Assembly: GCA_023151115.1 (NCBI GenBank)
Contig: JAKLJP010000010.1
Coordinates: 1 to 64,000, forward strand
DNA length: 64,000 bases
Direction of reading: 5' to 3'
From: Anaerolineae bacterium
GTDB lineage: Bacteria > Chloroflexota > Anaerolineae > 4572-78 > J111
The position numbers were made by a program, and so were the translations under genes. Positions 34,445 through 42,620 of the stretch are shown in pieces. Numbering within the stretch: the first letter of the stretch is position 1; each line of letters begins with the position of its first letter. The notes beneath the pieces are model-generated. The model saw only the letters and a list, made by a program, of their open reading frames with translations. It was not told the origin of the DNA and did no database searches.

Positions 34445-35911
34445 TTGGAACTCTACACCCTCACCATCCACGAAGCTCAAGACAAACTGCGCCAGGGCGA
34501 GATTACTTCGGTGGAACTGACCGAAAGCGTGCTGGAGCGGATAAAAGCGGTTGACGCTAAAGTTCAAGCCTACCTCAGCGTGCAGGCCGATTTGGCCTTG
34601 GATATGGCCCGCCTGGCCGACGAGCGCCGCGCTACCGGCGAGGATAACCCCCTGTTAGGCATTCCCCTCGGCCTTAAAGATGTCTTGATTACTCACGGCG
34701 TGCCGACCACCGCCGGCTCGAAAATCCTGGAAGGGTTTATCCCTCCGTTTGATGGAACGGCCACCACCAAGTTGCGTACCGCCGGAGCAGTCTTTGTGGG
34801 CAAAACCAACATGGACGAGTTTGCCATGGGTTCATCCACCGAGTACTCGGCCTATCAAGTCACCAAAAATCCCTGGGATTTGCGCCGGGTTCCCGGTGGC
34901 AGCAGCGGGGGTAGCGCCGCCGCCGTAGCCGCCGATGAGGCCCTGGCCGCGCTGGGCACGGACACGGGGGGCAGCGTTCGCCTGCCCGCTGCTTACTGCG
35001 GCGTGGTGGGGCTGAAACCGACCTACGGGCGGGTCAGCCGCTACGGCCTGATTGCCTTTGGCTCCTCGCTGGACCAGATTGGTCCGCTGACCAAAGATGT
35101 CGAGGATGCGGCTATTTTGCTCAACGCTATTGCCGGCCACGACCCCCACGATTCGACCAGCCTCAACGCCCCCGTGCCCGATTATGTGGCCGAGATGAAG
35201 CAGGGCGATGATTTGAAGGGCTTGCGGGTCGGTGTGCCCAAAGAGTATTTCATCGAAGGGCTGGACGCCGGGGTAGAGTCAACCGTGCGCGCGGCCATCA
35301 ATCAACTGGCCCAATTGGGTGCGGAAATCGTGGAGGTATCGCTGCCCAATACCCGCTACGGCATCCCGGTCTATTATCTCATTGCTCCGGCGGAAGCATC
35401 GGCCAACCTGGCCCGCTATGATGGGGTGAGATTTGGGCTGCGCCAGGAAGGCAGCGATATGTGGGACACGCTGCGCCAAACCAGGGAAGCTGGCTTTGGG
35501 TGGGAGGTCAAGCGCCGGATTATGCTGGGCACCTATGCCCTCTCGGCGGGTTATTATGATGCCTATTATCTGAAGGCGCAGCAGGTCCGCACCCTGCTCC
35601 GGCGGGATTTTGAGCAGGCTTTTGAACAGGTGGACGTGATGGTGGCCCCGGTCGCGCCGACGGTAGCCTTTGAAATTGGGGCCAAAACCGACGACCCGCT
35701 GCAAATGTACCTGATTGACGTGTTTACCGTTTCGCTCAATCTGACCGGCGTCTGCGGTATCTCCGTGCCGTGCGGCTTTTCTGGCGGGATGCCGGTCGGC
35801 CTACAACTCATCGGCCCGGCTCTAGGGGAGAGCGCCATCTTGCGGGCGGCTTACCGGTATGAGCAGGCGACGAAGTGGCATAAACATAAACCGGGGTTGG
35901 GCGGCCGTTAA
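34445..35911 (+). CDS. gatA: Asp-tRNA(Asn)/Glu-tRNA(Gln) amidotransferase subunit A
   Basis: An amidase-signature enzyme that releases ammonia from glutamine for tRNA-dependent amidation. The Lys-Ser-Ser triad is readable: K78 in LGLKDV, the cis-Ser in GGSSGGS (S153) and the nucleophile in GTDTGGSVR (about S177). Length 488 is normal. The start is TTG at 34445 with GGAG 7 bp upstream; no ATG fits the family start. It ends 3 bp before the convergent prmA stop codon. Confidence 0.95.
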   Translation: MELYTLTIHEAQDKLRQGEITSVELTESVLERIKAVDAKVQAYLSVQADLALDMARLADERRATGEDNPLLGIPLGLKDVLITHGVPTTAGSKILEGFIPPFDGTATTKLRTAGAVFVGKTNMDEFAMGSSTEYSAYQVTKNPWDLRRVPGGSSGGSAAAVAADEALAALGTDTGGSVRLPAAYCGVVGLKPTYGRVSRYGLIAFGSSLDQIGPLTKDVEDAAILLNAIAGHDPHDSTSLNAPVPDYVAEMKQGDDLKGLRVGVPKEYFIEGLDAGVESTVRAAINQLAQLGAEIVEVSLPNTRYGIPVYYLIAPAEASANLARYDGVRFGLRQEGSDMWDTLRQTREAGFGWEVKRRIMLGTYALSAGYYDAYYLKAQQVRTLLRRDFEQAFEQVDVMVAPVAPTVAFEIGAKTDDPLQMYLIDVFTVSLNLTGVCGISVPCGFSGGMPVGLQLIGPALGESAILRAAYRYEQATKWHKHKPGLGGR

Positions 35912-35914
35912 ATT

Positions 35915-36838
35915 TTACCCGGTTCTAAAAACCAGGGCTACCCAATCTTCCTCTACCCGGCGCTCACTGAAGCGTAGCCCGTGAGCGGTGGCGGCTGCGG
36001 TCACGCTGGCTTCCTGTTCGGCGATGATGCCGGAGAGGATGAGACTGCCGCTGCGAGCCAGGGCCGCTTTGAGATCAGGCAGCAGTTCAATGATGGTATT
36101 CGCCAGGATGTTGGCGACGACAATATCCCACTGCCGGCCCCCCGCCTCCCCCGCCGAGCCAACTTCTACTTCCACTGGTGTTTCCAGACCTGTCAGGTTT
36201 TCGCGGAGCGTACCTGACAGGTCTTTTTGGGGCAGGGGGTAACCGTTCCGTTCAAAATTTTCCTCAGTTACCCGCACCGCAATATCGTCAATATCCACTG
36301 CCCGCACTTTGGCGGCCCCCAGTTTGAGGGCCGCCAGGGCCAAAATCCCCGATCCGGTCCCGACATCAAACAAGGTCTGTCCGGCCAGGGGCATCTCTTC
36401 CAGGATTTTGAGACACAATTGGGTGGTCGGATGCAGACCGCTGCCAAAAGCCAGACCAGGGTCAATTTCAATCACAATATCGTCGGGGGTTGCGGTGTAA
36501 TCACGCCAACTGGGTTTGATGACAAACCGCCGGCCCACCCGCACCGGGTGAAAATGAGCTTTCCAGGATTCGGCCCAATCGCTTTTGCCGACAAATTGCA
36601 GCCGGGGTTCCGGCAGACCGCCCGGCAAAGCCTGGCCGATGAGAGCCAGCATCAGCTCGATTTCGCGCAGGCGGTGATCATCTTCGCTGGGGATGACGGT
36701 GCGGACGGTCACTTTGTCAAAATCGGGCGGATAGCTCTCCATCACCGCGCCGCCGTAGCCATAACGGTTGAACAGCTCGCTGACGGTTTCGGCGGCTTCG
36801 CCGTTGAGGTCTATTAAGGCAATTTCTATAAAGTCCAT
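35915..36838 (-). CDS. prmA: Ribosomal protein L11 methyltransferase
   Basis: A SAM-dependent methyltransferase with motif I LFDVGTGSGILALAALKLGA and a PrmA N-terminal substrate domain (SDWAESWKAHFHPVRVGRRF, IEIDPGLAFGSGLHPTTQLC). PrmA trimethylates L11. At 307 residues it is the usual length. It is head-to-head with nothing and convergent with gatA; a heptamer hairpin separates it from the phosphatase gene transcribed the same way. Confidence 0.93.
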   Translation of the reverse strand: MDFIEIALIDLNGEAAETVSELFNRYGYGGAVMESYPPDFDKVTVRTVIPSEDDHRLREIELMLALIGQALPGGLPEPRLQFVGKSDWAESWKAHFHPVRVGRRFVIKPSWRDYTATPDDIVIEIDPGLAFGSGLHPTTQLCLKILEEMPLAGQTLFDVGTGSGILALAALKLGAAKVRAVDIDDIAVRVTEENFERNGYPLPQKDLSGTLRENLTGLETPVEVEVGSAGEAGGRQWDIVVANILANTIIELLPDLKAALARSGSLILSGIIAEQEASVTAAATAHGLRFSERRVEEDWVALVFRTG

Positions 36839-36859
36839 AAAAATAATTCACCTATAAGT

Positions 36860-36896
36860 GATGCGTGATGCGTGACTTTCACGCATCACGCATCAT
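36860..36896. repeat. Heptamer inverted repeat (TGATGCG family)
   Basis: TGATGCGTGATGCGTGA and its exact reverse complement, separated by three bases, between the prmA start codon and the stop codon of the phosphatase gene. A 17-bp perfect stem. Confidence 0.9.
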
Positions 36897-36910
36897 TCCG
36901 TTAGAACTGC

Positions 36911-38452
36911 CTAAAGCATGGCTGACCCCACAAACCGGCCCACAATCAGAGTCAAATCATCGTGCAGTTCCACCGGGCCGGTAAAAGTTTTGACGGCGTT
37001 GATAAGCCGGTTGAGGGCCACCTGGGCCTCGGTATTGGCCGGCACTTTGGCTAATTCGGCCTGGAAGCGTTCAAAGCCAAAGAGTTCATTTTGACCATTT
37101 TTGGCCTCAACCAGGCCATCACTGCTGAGAAAAAGCAGGTCGCCGGGGCACAGCGATAAGGTTTTGGCGGTGTAAACAAAATTAGGCCAGGCCCCCAGGG
37201 GCATCCCCGATGCCTGAATTTCAATCAGTTTGTCCCCCCGCCGCAGGTACGGGTAGATCAGACCGGCATTCGCCACCACCAGATTGGTTGAACTTTCATC
37301 CACAATCAGGTAACAGCAGGCCACATTCATCCGCTGTGAGTGAAAGCGCACATACAGGTCTTCATTAAGCTTGTTCAGCAGGGCTTCGGGGTGCAGGTGG
37401 GCCGGCGCATTGGCTTCCAGCAGTCCCACCGACAACGCCCCGGCCATAGCCGCCGATGCGCCCTTGCCGTTCACATCGCCGATAGCCAGTCCATACCGGC
37501 CCTGCTCCAGATGAATGTGCGTGTAAAAATCACCGCCCAACTCGCGGGCCGGCTGCCAATAAATAGCCCACTCCCAGCCGTGCAGCGACGGCAAAACGCT
37601 GGGCAAAAAACTTACCTGCATCTGGCTGGCCAGGCTTAACTCTTTTTCCAGGCGGTCGCGGTGCTGCTGCAAGACCTGCTCTGAGATGAGCAGTTGGGCG
37701 GCCATTTCATTAATAGCTTCACCCAGGAAAGCGACTTCCTGGGGTCCCGAAGTTTGAACTCGCGTGGTCAGATCAGAGCCAAGCGTGGCAACCGTTTTTA
37801 CCAAACCGGCCAGGGGGGCGGCAATGGTCCGGGTGATGAAGACACTGGCGGCCAGCCCGACAATCAGCGCCAGAATGACAAAGAGGATGGCTGTGGTGAG
37901 GGCTAGATTCTCAATGGCGCGAGCGCGTTCAATAATTTGAGTGCTGCTATTACCCTGGGTATGGCGCAGTCTTTCAATGGCCTGGACTAAACTATCCTGG
38001 ACGCGGCCGCCTTCATTGGCCCACAACAGGCGGGCCGCTGCCGGAAAGCCGCTGTCGTAAAGCAAAAGGGTCTCCTGGGCTTTTTTATCTACGCCGGTTT
38101 CAGCACTTGCCACGGCTTGCAGGGCTTGCTGCTCCTCACCGGCGACCAGTAAGAGGGCAATCTTATCAAAGATTGACTCAAAGGCAATCTCGTAGCTGTA
38201 ATAATTTTCTAAATGGGAGTCGCCCTCATTGTTCAGGTAGCGGCGCAAATAGTCGCTGCGTCGGGCCGAGAGAATTTCTAGCTCTTGGGTTAAACTTTCC
38301 ACCTCGCCCCGGGTTTGAATGACCACACTTTGCTGCTTGGTGATAGCGTAGGCGCTAATCAGCCCCAAGGCAATCAACAAAGCCAGCAGCAAAATCAAGC
38401 CAAAGCCCAGGCCGATGAGCTGCCCAATGTGGAGCGAGTGGAGACGTTTCAT
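36911..38452 (-). CDS. Membrane sensor serine phosphatase (HAMP, PP2C/SpoIIE type)
   Basis: Two transmembrane helices (about 12-35 and 180-205) flank an extracytoplasmic helical sensor domain. A HAMP segment (about 205-260), a short coiled coil and a PP2C/SpoIIE domain (about 285-510) follow, with metal-binding GGDFYTHI, GDVNGKGASAAM and SSDGLVEAKN. Such RsbU-like phosphatases dephosphorylate anti-anti-sigma proteins to start partner switching; no such partner is in the window. The downstream solute-binding lipoprotein gene ends 11 bp before its start, so the sensor may receive a sugar signal. Confidence 0.87.
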   Translation of the reverse strand: MKRLHSLHIGQLIGLGFGLILLLALLIALGLISAYAITKQQSVVIQTRGEVESLTQELEILSARRSDYLRRYLNNEGDSHLENYYSYEIAFESIFDKIALLLVAGEEQQALQAVASAETGVDKKAQETLLLYDSGFPAAARLLWANEGGRVQDSLVQAIERLRHTQGNSSTQIIERARAIENLALTTAILFVILALIVGLAASVFITRTIAAPLAGLVKTVATLGSDLTTRVQTSGPQEVAFLGEAINEMAAQLLISEQVLQQHRDRLEKELSLASQMQVSFLPSVLPSLHGWEWAIYWQPARELGGDFYTHIHLEQGRYGLAIGDVNGKGASAAMAGALSVGLLEANAPAHLHPEALLNKLNEDLYVRFHSQRMNVACCYLIVDESSTNLVVANAGLIYPYLRRGDKLIEIQASGMPLGAWPNFVYTAKTLSLCPGDLLFLSSDGLVEAKNGQNELFGFERFQAELAKVPANTEAQVALNRLINAVKTFTGPVELHDDLTLIVGRFVGSAML

Positions 38453-38463
38453 GGAGTTGAGAA

Positions 38464-39768
38464 TCAGCGTTTAACCTGCACTTTAGCCAGAATGTCCTTA
38501 ACCTGGGGCAAAACCTGGCTGATGGCGCTGGCAGCGTCTTGCTGGCCCTGCCAGACAGGCGTTAGCGCTCCGTTGACCAGTTCGATAATGTCACTGGAGC
38601 CGGGGAAAGCCGGGGTTGGCTCACCGATTTCGGCTTCGTCCAGAAAGACCTGGGCATTGTGACGCGGCTGCTGCTCCATAAAAACTTCAGACTGGGCCAC
38701 CGAGCGTAGAGCCGGCACCGCCACGCCCGCTTCGGCAAAAATAGCCTGAACTTTGAAACTGGAGAGAAACTTGAGAAAAGTCCAGGCTGCTTCCGGGTTG
38801 TCGGTGTTGGCCGCAATGACATAGCCCGCGCCGGCAGCCACGTTGGCCCGGCGCACGTTTTGCGGCAGCCCAACCACATCCCATTCCAGATCTTTAACCT
38901 CGGCAAAAGCAGGGATCAGGGCGTGGTTGCCAAAGGCCATAGCTAATTGACCCTCTTTAAACAGCGAAGCAATATTCTCGGAGCCAAGCAGCATGTTATA
39001 GGGAGGCGTCACCTGGTCCACATTGATCAAATCGGCAAAAAATTGTACGGCTTCGGCGGCGGCGGGCTTATCCAGATCGGTTTGCGTGGGGAATAGAGTA
39101 TCATCAAAAATTTGGATTCCATTTTGCCACATCCACAGCATCCACCAACTGTTGACCTCAAAGGCAAAACTGTAGGGCGCAACGTTGGCCTCTTTCAGCT
39201 TTAACGAGGTTTGGCGCAGGTCTTGCCAGGTCCAGTCGTTTTGCGGGTAGGGCAGACCGGCCTGATTGAACAGCCGTTTATTGTAGTAGATCACTTTAGT
39301 ATCGCTGTCGCGCGGCAGGCCGTAGACGCCCTGGTTAACCTCATAATGGGTTAACAAACCTGGAAAAAAATCATCGAGGGTATAATTTTCAGCCTGCATC
39401 AGCGGGCCGAGGTCCATAAAGTAACCTTTGGGCACATCTACCGGAACTTCTGACCAAAAGAGAACATCAGGAACCGGCTCACCTGTGGCAAATTTGACTC
39501 GCATTTCCTTAAAATACACATCGTAGGGGCGATGAAAAGTTTCGATGTGGATATTGGGATAATCCGCTTCAAAGACCTTGATAATTCGCTCGTTGATGGC
39601 TACTTCCCAGGGATCGCCCCAAAAGCCCCAGGTGATGGTTACCTTTTCCGGTTCCGGGGTAGGGAGAGGCGTCGGTGGGAGAGTGGGTTGGGGGGACGCG
39701 CCAAAAGAGCAAGCCGGGGCAGCGATGAGCAGTAATAATAAAACAAACCGATAAATTTTGGCGCGCAT
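38464..39768 (-). CDS. Extracellular solute-binding lipoprotein (ABC sugar type)
   Basis: A lipoprotein signal peptide (MRAKIYRFVLLLLLIAAPAC) is followed by a family 1 solute-binding protein fold (TWGFWGDPWEVAINERIIKV, FETFHRPYD-like stretch, TKVIYYNKRLFNQAGLPYP, EAAWTFLKFLSS). GGAG 8 bp upstream sets ATG 39768; an extension to 39825 is rejected. No permease or ATPase gene is adjacent. It is followed 11 bp later by the membrane phosphatase gene, so it may serve as a periplasmic sensor for that protein rather than a transporter subunit; this is inference. Confidence 0.85.
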   Translation of the reverse strand: MRAKIYRFVLLLLLIAAPACSFGASPQPTLPPTPLPTPEPEKVTITWGFWGDPWEVAINERIIKVFEADYPNIHIETFHRPYDVYFKEMRVKFATGEPVPDVLFWSEVPVDVPKGYFMDLGPLMQAENYTLDDFFPGLLTHYEVNQGVYGLPRDSDTKVIYYNKRLFNQAGLPYPQNDWTWQDLRQTSLKLKEANVAPYSFAFEVNSWWMLWMWQNGIQIFDDTLFPTQTDLDKPAAAEAVQFFADLINVDQVTPPYNMLLGSENIASLFKEGQLAMAFGNHALIPAFAEVKDLEWDVVGLPQNVRRANVAAGAGYVIAANTDNPEAAWTFLKFLSSFKVQAIFAEAGVAVPALRSVAQSEVFMEQQPRHNAQVFLDEAEIGEPTPAFPGSSDIIELVNGALTPVWQGQQDAASAISQVLPQVKDILAKVQVKR

Positions 39769-39929
39769 GGGGTTTCTCCAGCCTGGTTGGGCAGACAAAA
39801 TTGAGTGGCCCTTATTATACTTCATTCGCTAATTTATTCAACCGCCCGTGATGACTACGAGTTTTGATTTTTAAAATCAGTAATCTTCAATGATCTGGGA
39901 AGATTGCCCATAGGGGGCCTTTGGCTCGA

Positions 39930-39969
39930 AGGCTGGAAAGTTGGTCAATATTTACCAACCTTCCAGGCT
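39930..39969. repeat. Octamer-type hairpin (GGCTGGAA family)
   Basis: AGGCTGGAAAGTTGGT pairs with ACCAACCTTCCAGGCT with two mismatches. The unit resembles the repeats at 49881-49946 and 31141-31212. Confidence 0.7.
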
Positions 39970-40032
39970 TTATTACCGAATTTACTTGCAGTCAAAACTC
40001 ATTAGGCGGCAGGGCGGGAAATTGATCTCTAT

Positions 40033-40061
40033 TTGTCAGCTTAAAACAATTCATCTATAAT
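40033..40061 (+). promoter_or_regulatory. Sigma-70 promoter of a candidate small RNA
   Basis: TTGTCA (40033-40038), 17-bp spacer, TATAAT (40056-40061). Start point near 40068. Confidence 0.75.
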
Positions 40062-40067
40062 TACGCT

Positions 40068-40289
40068 CATTCACTTTACGGAAAATTGGTCAGAAAGTTA
40101 GCATGATTGTCTCATCATTCAACCGGGAGATAAAGACCTTCAATCCACCCCGCCAAATTTGCGGTGAGGTTTGCTTGTGTTGCGCCGGCGAGTTGTGGAC
40201 TCGATGGGACAATTGCGCTTGCCCGTAAGTTAGTTTTTATTTAGAAGCGTCTAAGGCCCATCAGTAATTGATGGGCCTTTTTATTTTTT
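40068..40289 (+). ncRNA. Candidate stand-alone small RNA, about 220 nt
   Basis: Bounded by a near-consensus promoter and a strong terminator. Internal hairpins are CCGC-caaattt-GCGG (about 40150-40164), CGAGT-tgtgg-ACTCG (about 40189-40203) and an enclosing CGGG/CCCG pairing. No ORF with a ribosome-binding site. I recognise no known RNA class; its length is near that of 6S RNA but I cannot draw the 6S bubble. Confidence 0.45.
40253..40289 (+). terminator. Intrinsic terminator of the candidate small RNA
   Basis: AAGGCCCATCA-gtaat-TGATGGGCCTT followed by TTTATTTTTT. Confidence 0.93.
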
Positions 40290-40317
40290 GGCTTTAGCAG
40301 GTTCGACGGGATTTTCT

Positions 40318-40364
40318 CACGCCAAGACGCCAAGTTTTTACAAATTTCTTTGCGACTTTGCGTG
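40318..40364. repeat. ACGCCAAG octamer inverted repeat
   Basis: ACGCCAAGACGCCAAG is followed by CTTTGCGACTTTGCGTG, which can pair with it imperfectly. Confidence 0.65.
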
Positions 40365-40417
40365 CCCTATTGCTAAAGTCAAGAGAGCCTATTTTTTAAT
40401 CAAAAAAGGGGGATGTG

Positions 40418-40870
40418 ATGGCGAAAAAAGTAGATACGACGGCAATTAAGTTCAATCAGGCCTGTATTATTGTTTTTTCTCTGCTCGGCTTTTTGTTCGA
40501 TCAGCCTTACGGGGTTCTGTTTGTGGGGCTGGTGCTGGCCATCGGAACAATTTTTCCCCAGGCCGGTCTGTTTAAACAGGTTTACCAAAAAATTCTCAAA
40601 CCCAACGGCCTGCTCAAAGCCAATATCATTGACGACGACCCCACGCCCCACCAATTCTCCCAGGGCGTCGGGGCGCTTTTCCTGTTGACCAGCAGCGCGG
40701 CTTTGCTGGCTTTCAACAAGGCCGGGTTGGGCTGGACGCTGGCCTGGATTGTGATTATCCTGGCCGGGGTCAATCTCTTTCTTAATTTTTGCGCCGGCTG
40801 CTTTGTCTACTATCAATTGGATAAATTGGGGCTGGTGCCTCACCCCAGCTCAGAAGGGAAATCGTCATGA
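40418..40870 (+). CDS. DUF4395 integral membrane protein
   Basis: A 150-residue protein with four transmembrane helices. The start KVDTTAIKFNQACIIVFSLL and LNFCAGCFVYYQLDKLG near the end are typical of DUF4395, which often pairs with thioredoxin-like proteins. The conserved CAGC pair near the C-terminus may exchange electrons with that partner. GGGGG 7 bp upstream sets ATG 40418. The next gene overlaps by 4 bp (ATGA), so the two are made together. Confidence 0.82.
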   Translation: MAKKVDTTAIKFNQACIIVFSLLGFLFDQPYGVLFVGLVLAIGTIFPQAGLFKQVYQKILKPNGLLKANIIDDDPTPHQFSQGVGALFLLTSSAALLAFNKAGLGWTLAWIVIILAGVNLFLNFCAGCFVYYQLDKLGLVPHPSSEGKSS

Positions 40871-41307
40871 TCGAGCGGTTAGTCATTACTCTGCTGATTT
40901 TGGCCGGCCTGAGCTTGTTGTGGTTTGGCTGGCGCACTTACAAATCAAAAATAGTCCAAAGTATCCAACCGGCTGATAACGCTGCCGGCATCCCCACCCT
41001 GCTCTACTTCAGCGCCGATTACTGCGCCCCCTGCAAATTGCAGCAAACGCCGATTGTAGACAGCCTGAGCGCCAAATTCGGCGAGCGGCTTGTCATCAAA
41101 AAGTATGATGCGACCGAGCATCCCGACTTGGCCGGCCGCTACAAGGTGTTAACCTTACCCGCCACCATCGTTTTGGATGGTCGGGGGCAGGTAACGCACA
41201 TGAACTATGGGGTGGCTTCGCAGGCAAAACTAGAATCTCAACTCGCCCTGCCCCCGCTTGAAACGACCCGCAGCCGCCCGCCGGTTGCCGTTGAATTTCA
41301 AACGTAA
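40867..41307 (+). CDS. Membrane-anchored thioredoxin-like protein
   Basis: An N-terminal membrane helix (about 5-24) anchors a thioredoxin fold with the active site CAPC (C53, C56; FSADYCAPCKLQQTP) and the cis-Pro in TLPATIV. It probably acts outside the membrane as a thiol reductase or oxidase. It overlaps the DUF4395 gene by 4 bp, and the pair likely forms a transmembrane redox relay. Its stop codon lies at the left tip of an inverted-repeat element. Confidence 0.88.
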   Translation: MIERLVITLLILAGLSLLWFGWRTYKSKIVQSIQPADNAAGIPTLLYFSADYCAPCKLQQTPIVDSLSAKFGERLVIKKYDATEHPDLAGRYKVLTLPATIVLDGRGQVTHMNYGVASQAKLESQLALPPLETTRSRPPVAVEFQT

Positions 41308-41433
41308 CTGCTACTCCTCATGTCATTTCGAGGCTGAAAGCCGAGAAATCTCCTGAGATGGTTGTCTGCAAACTGCGGATTACGAGATTTCTCGCTCCTA
41401 ACGTCGCTCGAAATGACATGACTGAGTAGTTAC
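41304..41433. repeat. 130-bp inverted-repeat (MITE-like) element
   Basis: The ends read GTAACT and AGTTAC; inside, CATGTCATTTCGAG and CGAGAAATCTC are mirrored by GAGATTTCTCG and CTCGAAATGACATG. The arms pair over most of their length. A matching fragment is at 1-22, so it is a dispersed family. No transposase inside. Confidence 0.75.
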
Positions 41434-41459
41434 TTTCAAACTTGATCCTTTTGGCCTAC

Positions 41460-41488
41460 TTGACCCCAATTCGGCTTCGGCGTACAAT
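41460..41488 (+). promoter_or_regulatory. Sigma-70 promoter of a short RNA upstream of the SPFH genes
   Basis: TTGACC (41460-41465), 17-bp spacer, TACAAT (41483-41488). Confidence 0.78.
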
Positions 41489-41494
41489 GGAGTC

Positions 41495-41566
41495 ATGCAA
41501 GGGCGAGGGTCCAAACCAAGCAAACCTACCCAATCACCGGCAGCCAGCCGGTGGGGTAGGTTTTTT
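41495..41566 (+). ncRNA. Candidate attenuator leader or 70-nt small RNA
   Basis: Begins just after the promoter and ends at the terminator. GGGT at about 41510 can pair with the ACCC of the terminator's left arm, a possible antiterminator. Coding frame for a leader peptide is not evident. Confidence 0.4.
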
Positions 41567-41570
41567 GTTT
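41523..41570 (+). terminator. Two-part stem terminator before the SPFH genes
   Basis: Outer stem AACCTACCC/GGGTAGGTT encloses inner stem CACCGGC/GCCGGTG; TTTTTTGTTTTT follows. Confidence 0.9.
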
Positions 41571-41636
41571 TTAAGAACGTTCCCCGATAAAAATTTTTCT
41601 GACAACTGATTACTACCATCACAAGGAGGTCATGCT

Positions 41637-42620
41637 ATGTCGGTGCTTTTTGGTTGTTTTTTTGGCTTTATTGCCTGGTTCATTGTCCGCTACATTCTGG
41701 CCGGGCTTTATACGGTCAATCAGAATGAACGGGCGGTCAAAACCATTTTTGGGCGGGCGGAGCGGATCAAGGGCGCGACCACCCTGGAAGACCCCATTGC
41801 CGAGTACTTGCGGCCCGAGGAGAGGGAACGCTATCGCTATCCTCAGGTGCGGGTTATTCAACCGGGCGGACCCTATTTCAAATGGCCCTGGGAGAAAATC
41901 TACAAGGTTTCGGTGGCCACGCAGACCGTCAATATGGCCTTCGACCCGCTTGACCCGAACGCTAACAAACAGGGCACAGTCCTGGAAGCGGTCACCAAAG
42001 ACCAGCTTAACACCGGCTTACAGGGCCAGATTCGCTATCGCGTGTCGGAGCGAAACTTGTACGCCTACCTGTTTGGAGTCAAGCAGCCCATCGTGCATAT
42101 TATGGGCTACTTTGTCTCGATTTTGCGCGAGCGGATTGCCAATTATGAAGCGCCCAATAGCAGCCTCGATAACATCAACGCCGACCCCGGCATCATGGCC
42201 GGCGTCTCCATCAACGACCTGCGCAAAAATCTGCGCGACCTGAACGAGCACATGGACCAGGAGTCGCTCTCCTCGGCGGCCCGTTACGGCATTGTGTTGG
42301 ATGCCTCGCTGATTACCGAGATTGACCCGCCCCAGGAGGTCGAATCGGCCCTGGCGGCCATCAACACGGCTCACAACCACGTTTCGTCGGAAATCAGCCT
42401 GGCCCAGGCCAGCGCCGACCAGAAAATTGTGCAGTCGAAGCGGGCGGTCGAGATTGAAACCCTCAAGGCCCAGGCCGAAGTTGAACCGCTCAAGGCCCTG
42501 GCCGACCAACTGGCCGAACTAAAAAAGAGCGGCCCCGGTGTATTAGAAACCTATTTACGGAATGTTCGCCTGCGGCTTTACAGCCAGGCGCAGCAAATCA
42601 TTCTGGAGGAGCGACAATAA
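41637..42620 (+). CDS. SPFH/band-7 domain membrane protein (first of pair)
   Basis: One N-terminal membrane helix (about 5-25), an SPFH domain starting YTVNQNERAVKTIFGRAERI, and a helical C-terminal part (about 200-327) with coiled-coil character (LAQASADQKIVQSKRAVEIE). Flotillin/prohibitin relatives form oligomeric rings in the membrane. A loop of about 40 residues between the first strands (GATTLEDPIAEYLRPEERER) is unusually long. AAGGAGG sets ATG 41637. Its stop overlaps the start of the second SPFH gene by 1 bp. Confidence 0.85.
   Translation: MSVLFGCFFGFIAWFIVRYILAGLYTVNQNERAVKTIFGRAERIKGATTLEDPIAEYLRPEERERYRYPQVRVIQPGGPYFKWPWEKIYKVSVATQTVNMAFDPLDPNANKQGTVLEAVTKDQLNTGLQGQIRYRVSERNLYAYLFGVKQPIVHIMGYFVSILRERIANYEAPNSSLDNINADPGIMAGVSINDLRKNLRDLNEHMDQESLSSAARYGIVLDASLITEIDPPQEVESALAAINTAHNHVSSEISLAQASADQKIVQSKRAVEIETLKAQAEVEPLKALADQLAELKKSGPGVLETYLRNVRLRLYSQAQQIILEERQ

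Larger units (their letters stand above)
39769..40417. other. Gene-free stretch, 649 bp
   Basis: It holds a GGAAGGTT-type hairpin (39930-39969), a consensus-like promoter (40033-40061), a candidate small RNA ending in a terminator (40068-40289) and an ACGCCAAG repeat (40318-40364). No protein frame is supported. Confidence 0.65.
41308..41636. other. Gene-free stretch, 329 bp
   Basis: Filled by the inverted-repeat element, a promoter (41460-41488) and a short transcription unit ending in a terminator (41523-41570). No ORF. Confidence 0.65.

Noticed and set aside
40068..40289. 6S RNA, SRP RNA or tmRNA identity for the candidate small RNA
   Set aside because: I could not draw the 6S bubble, and the SRP GGAAGG core and the tmRNA tag frame are absent.
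39769..40417. tRNA gene near GGTTCGACGGG at 40299-40309
   Set aside because: No acceptor or anticodon stems can be built around it.
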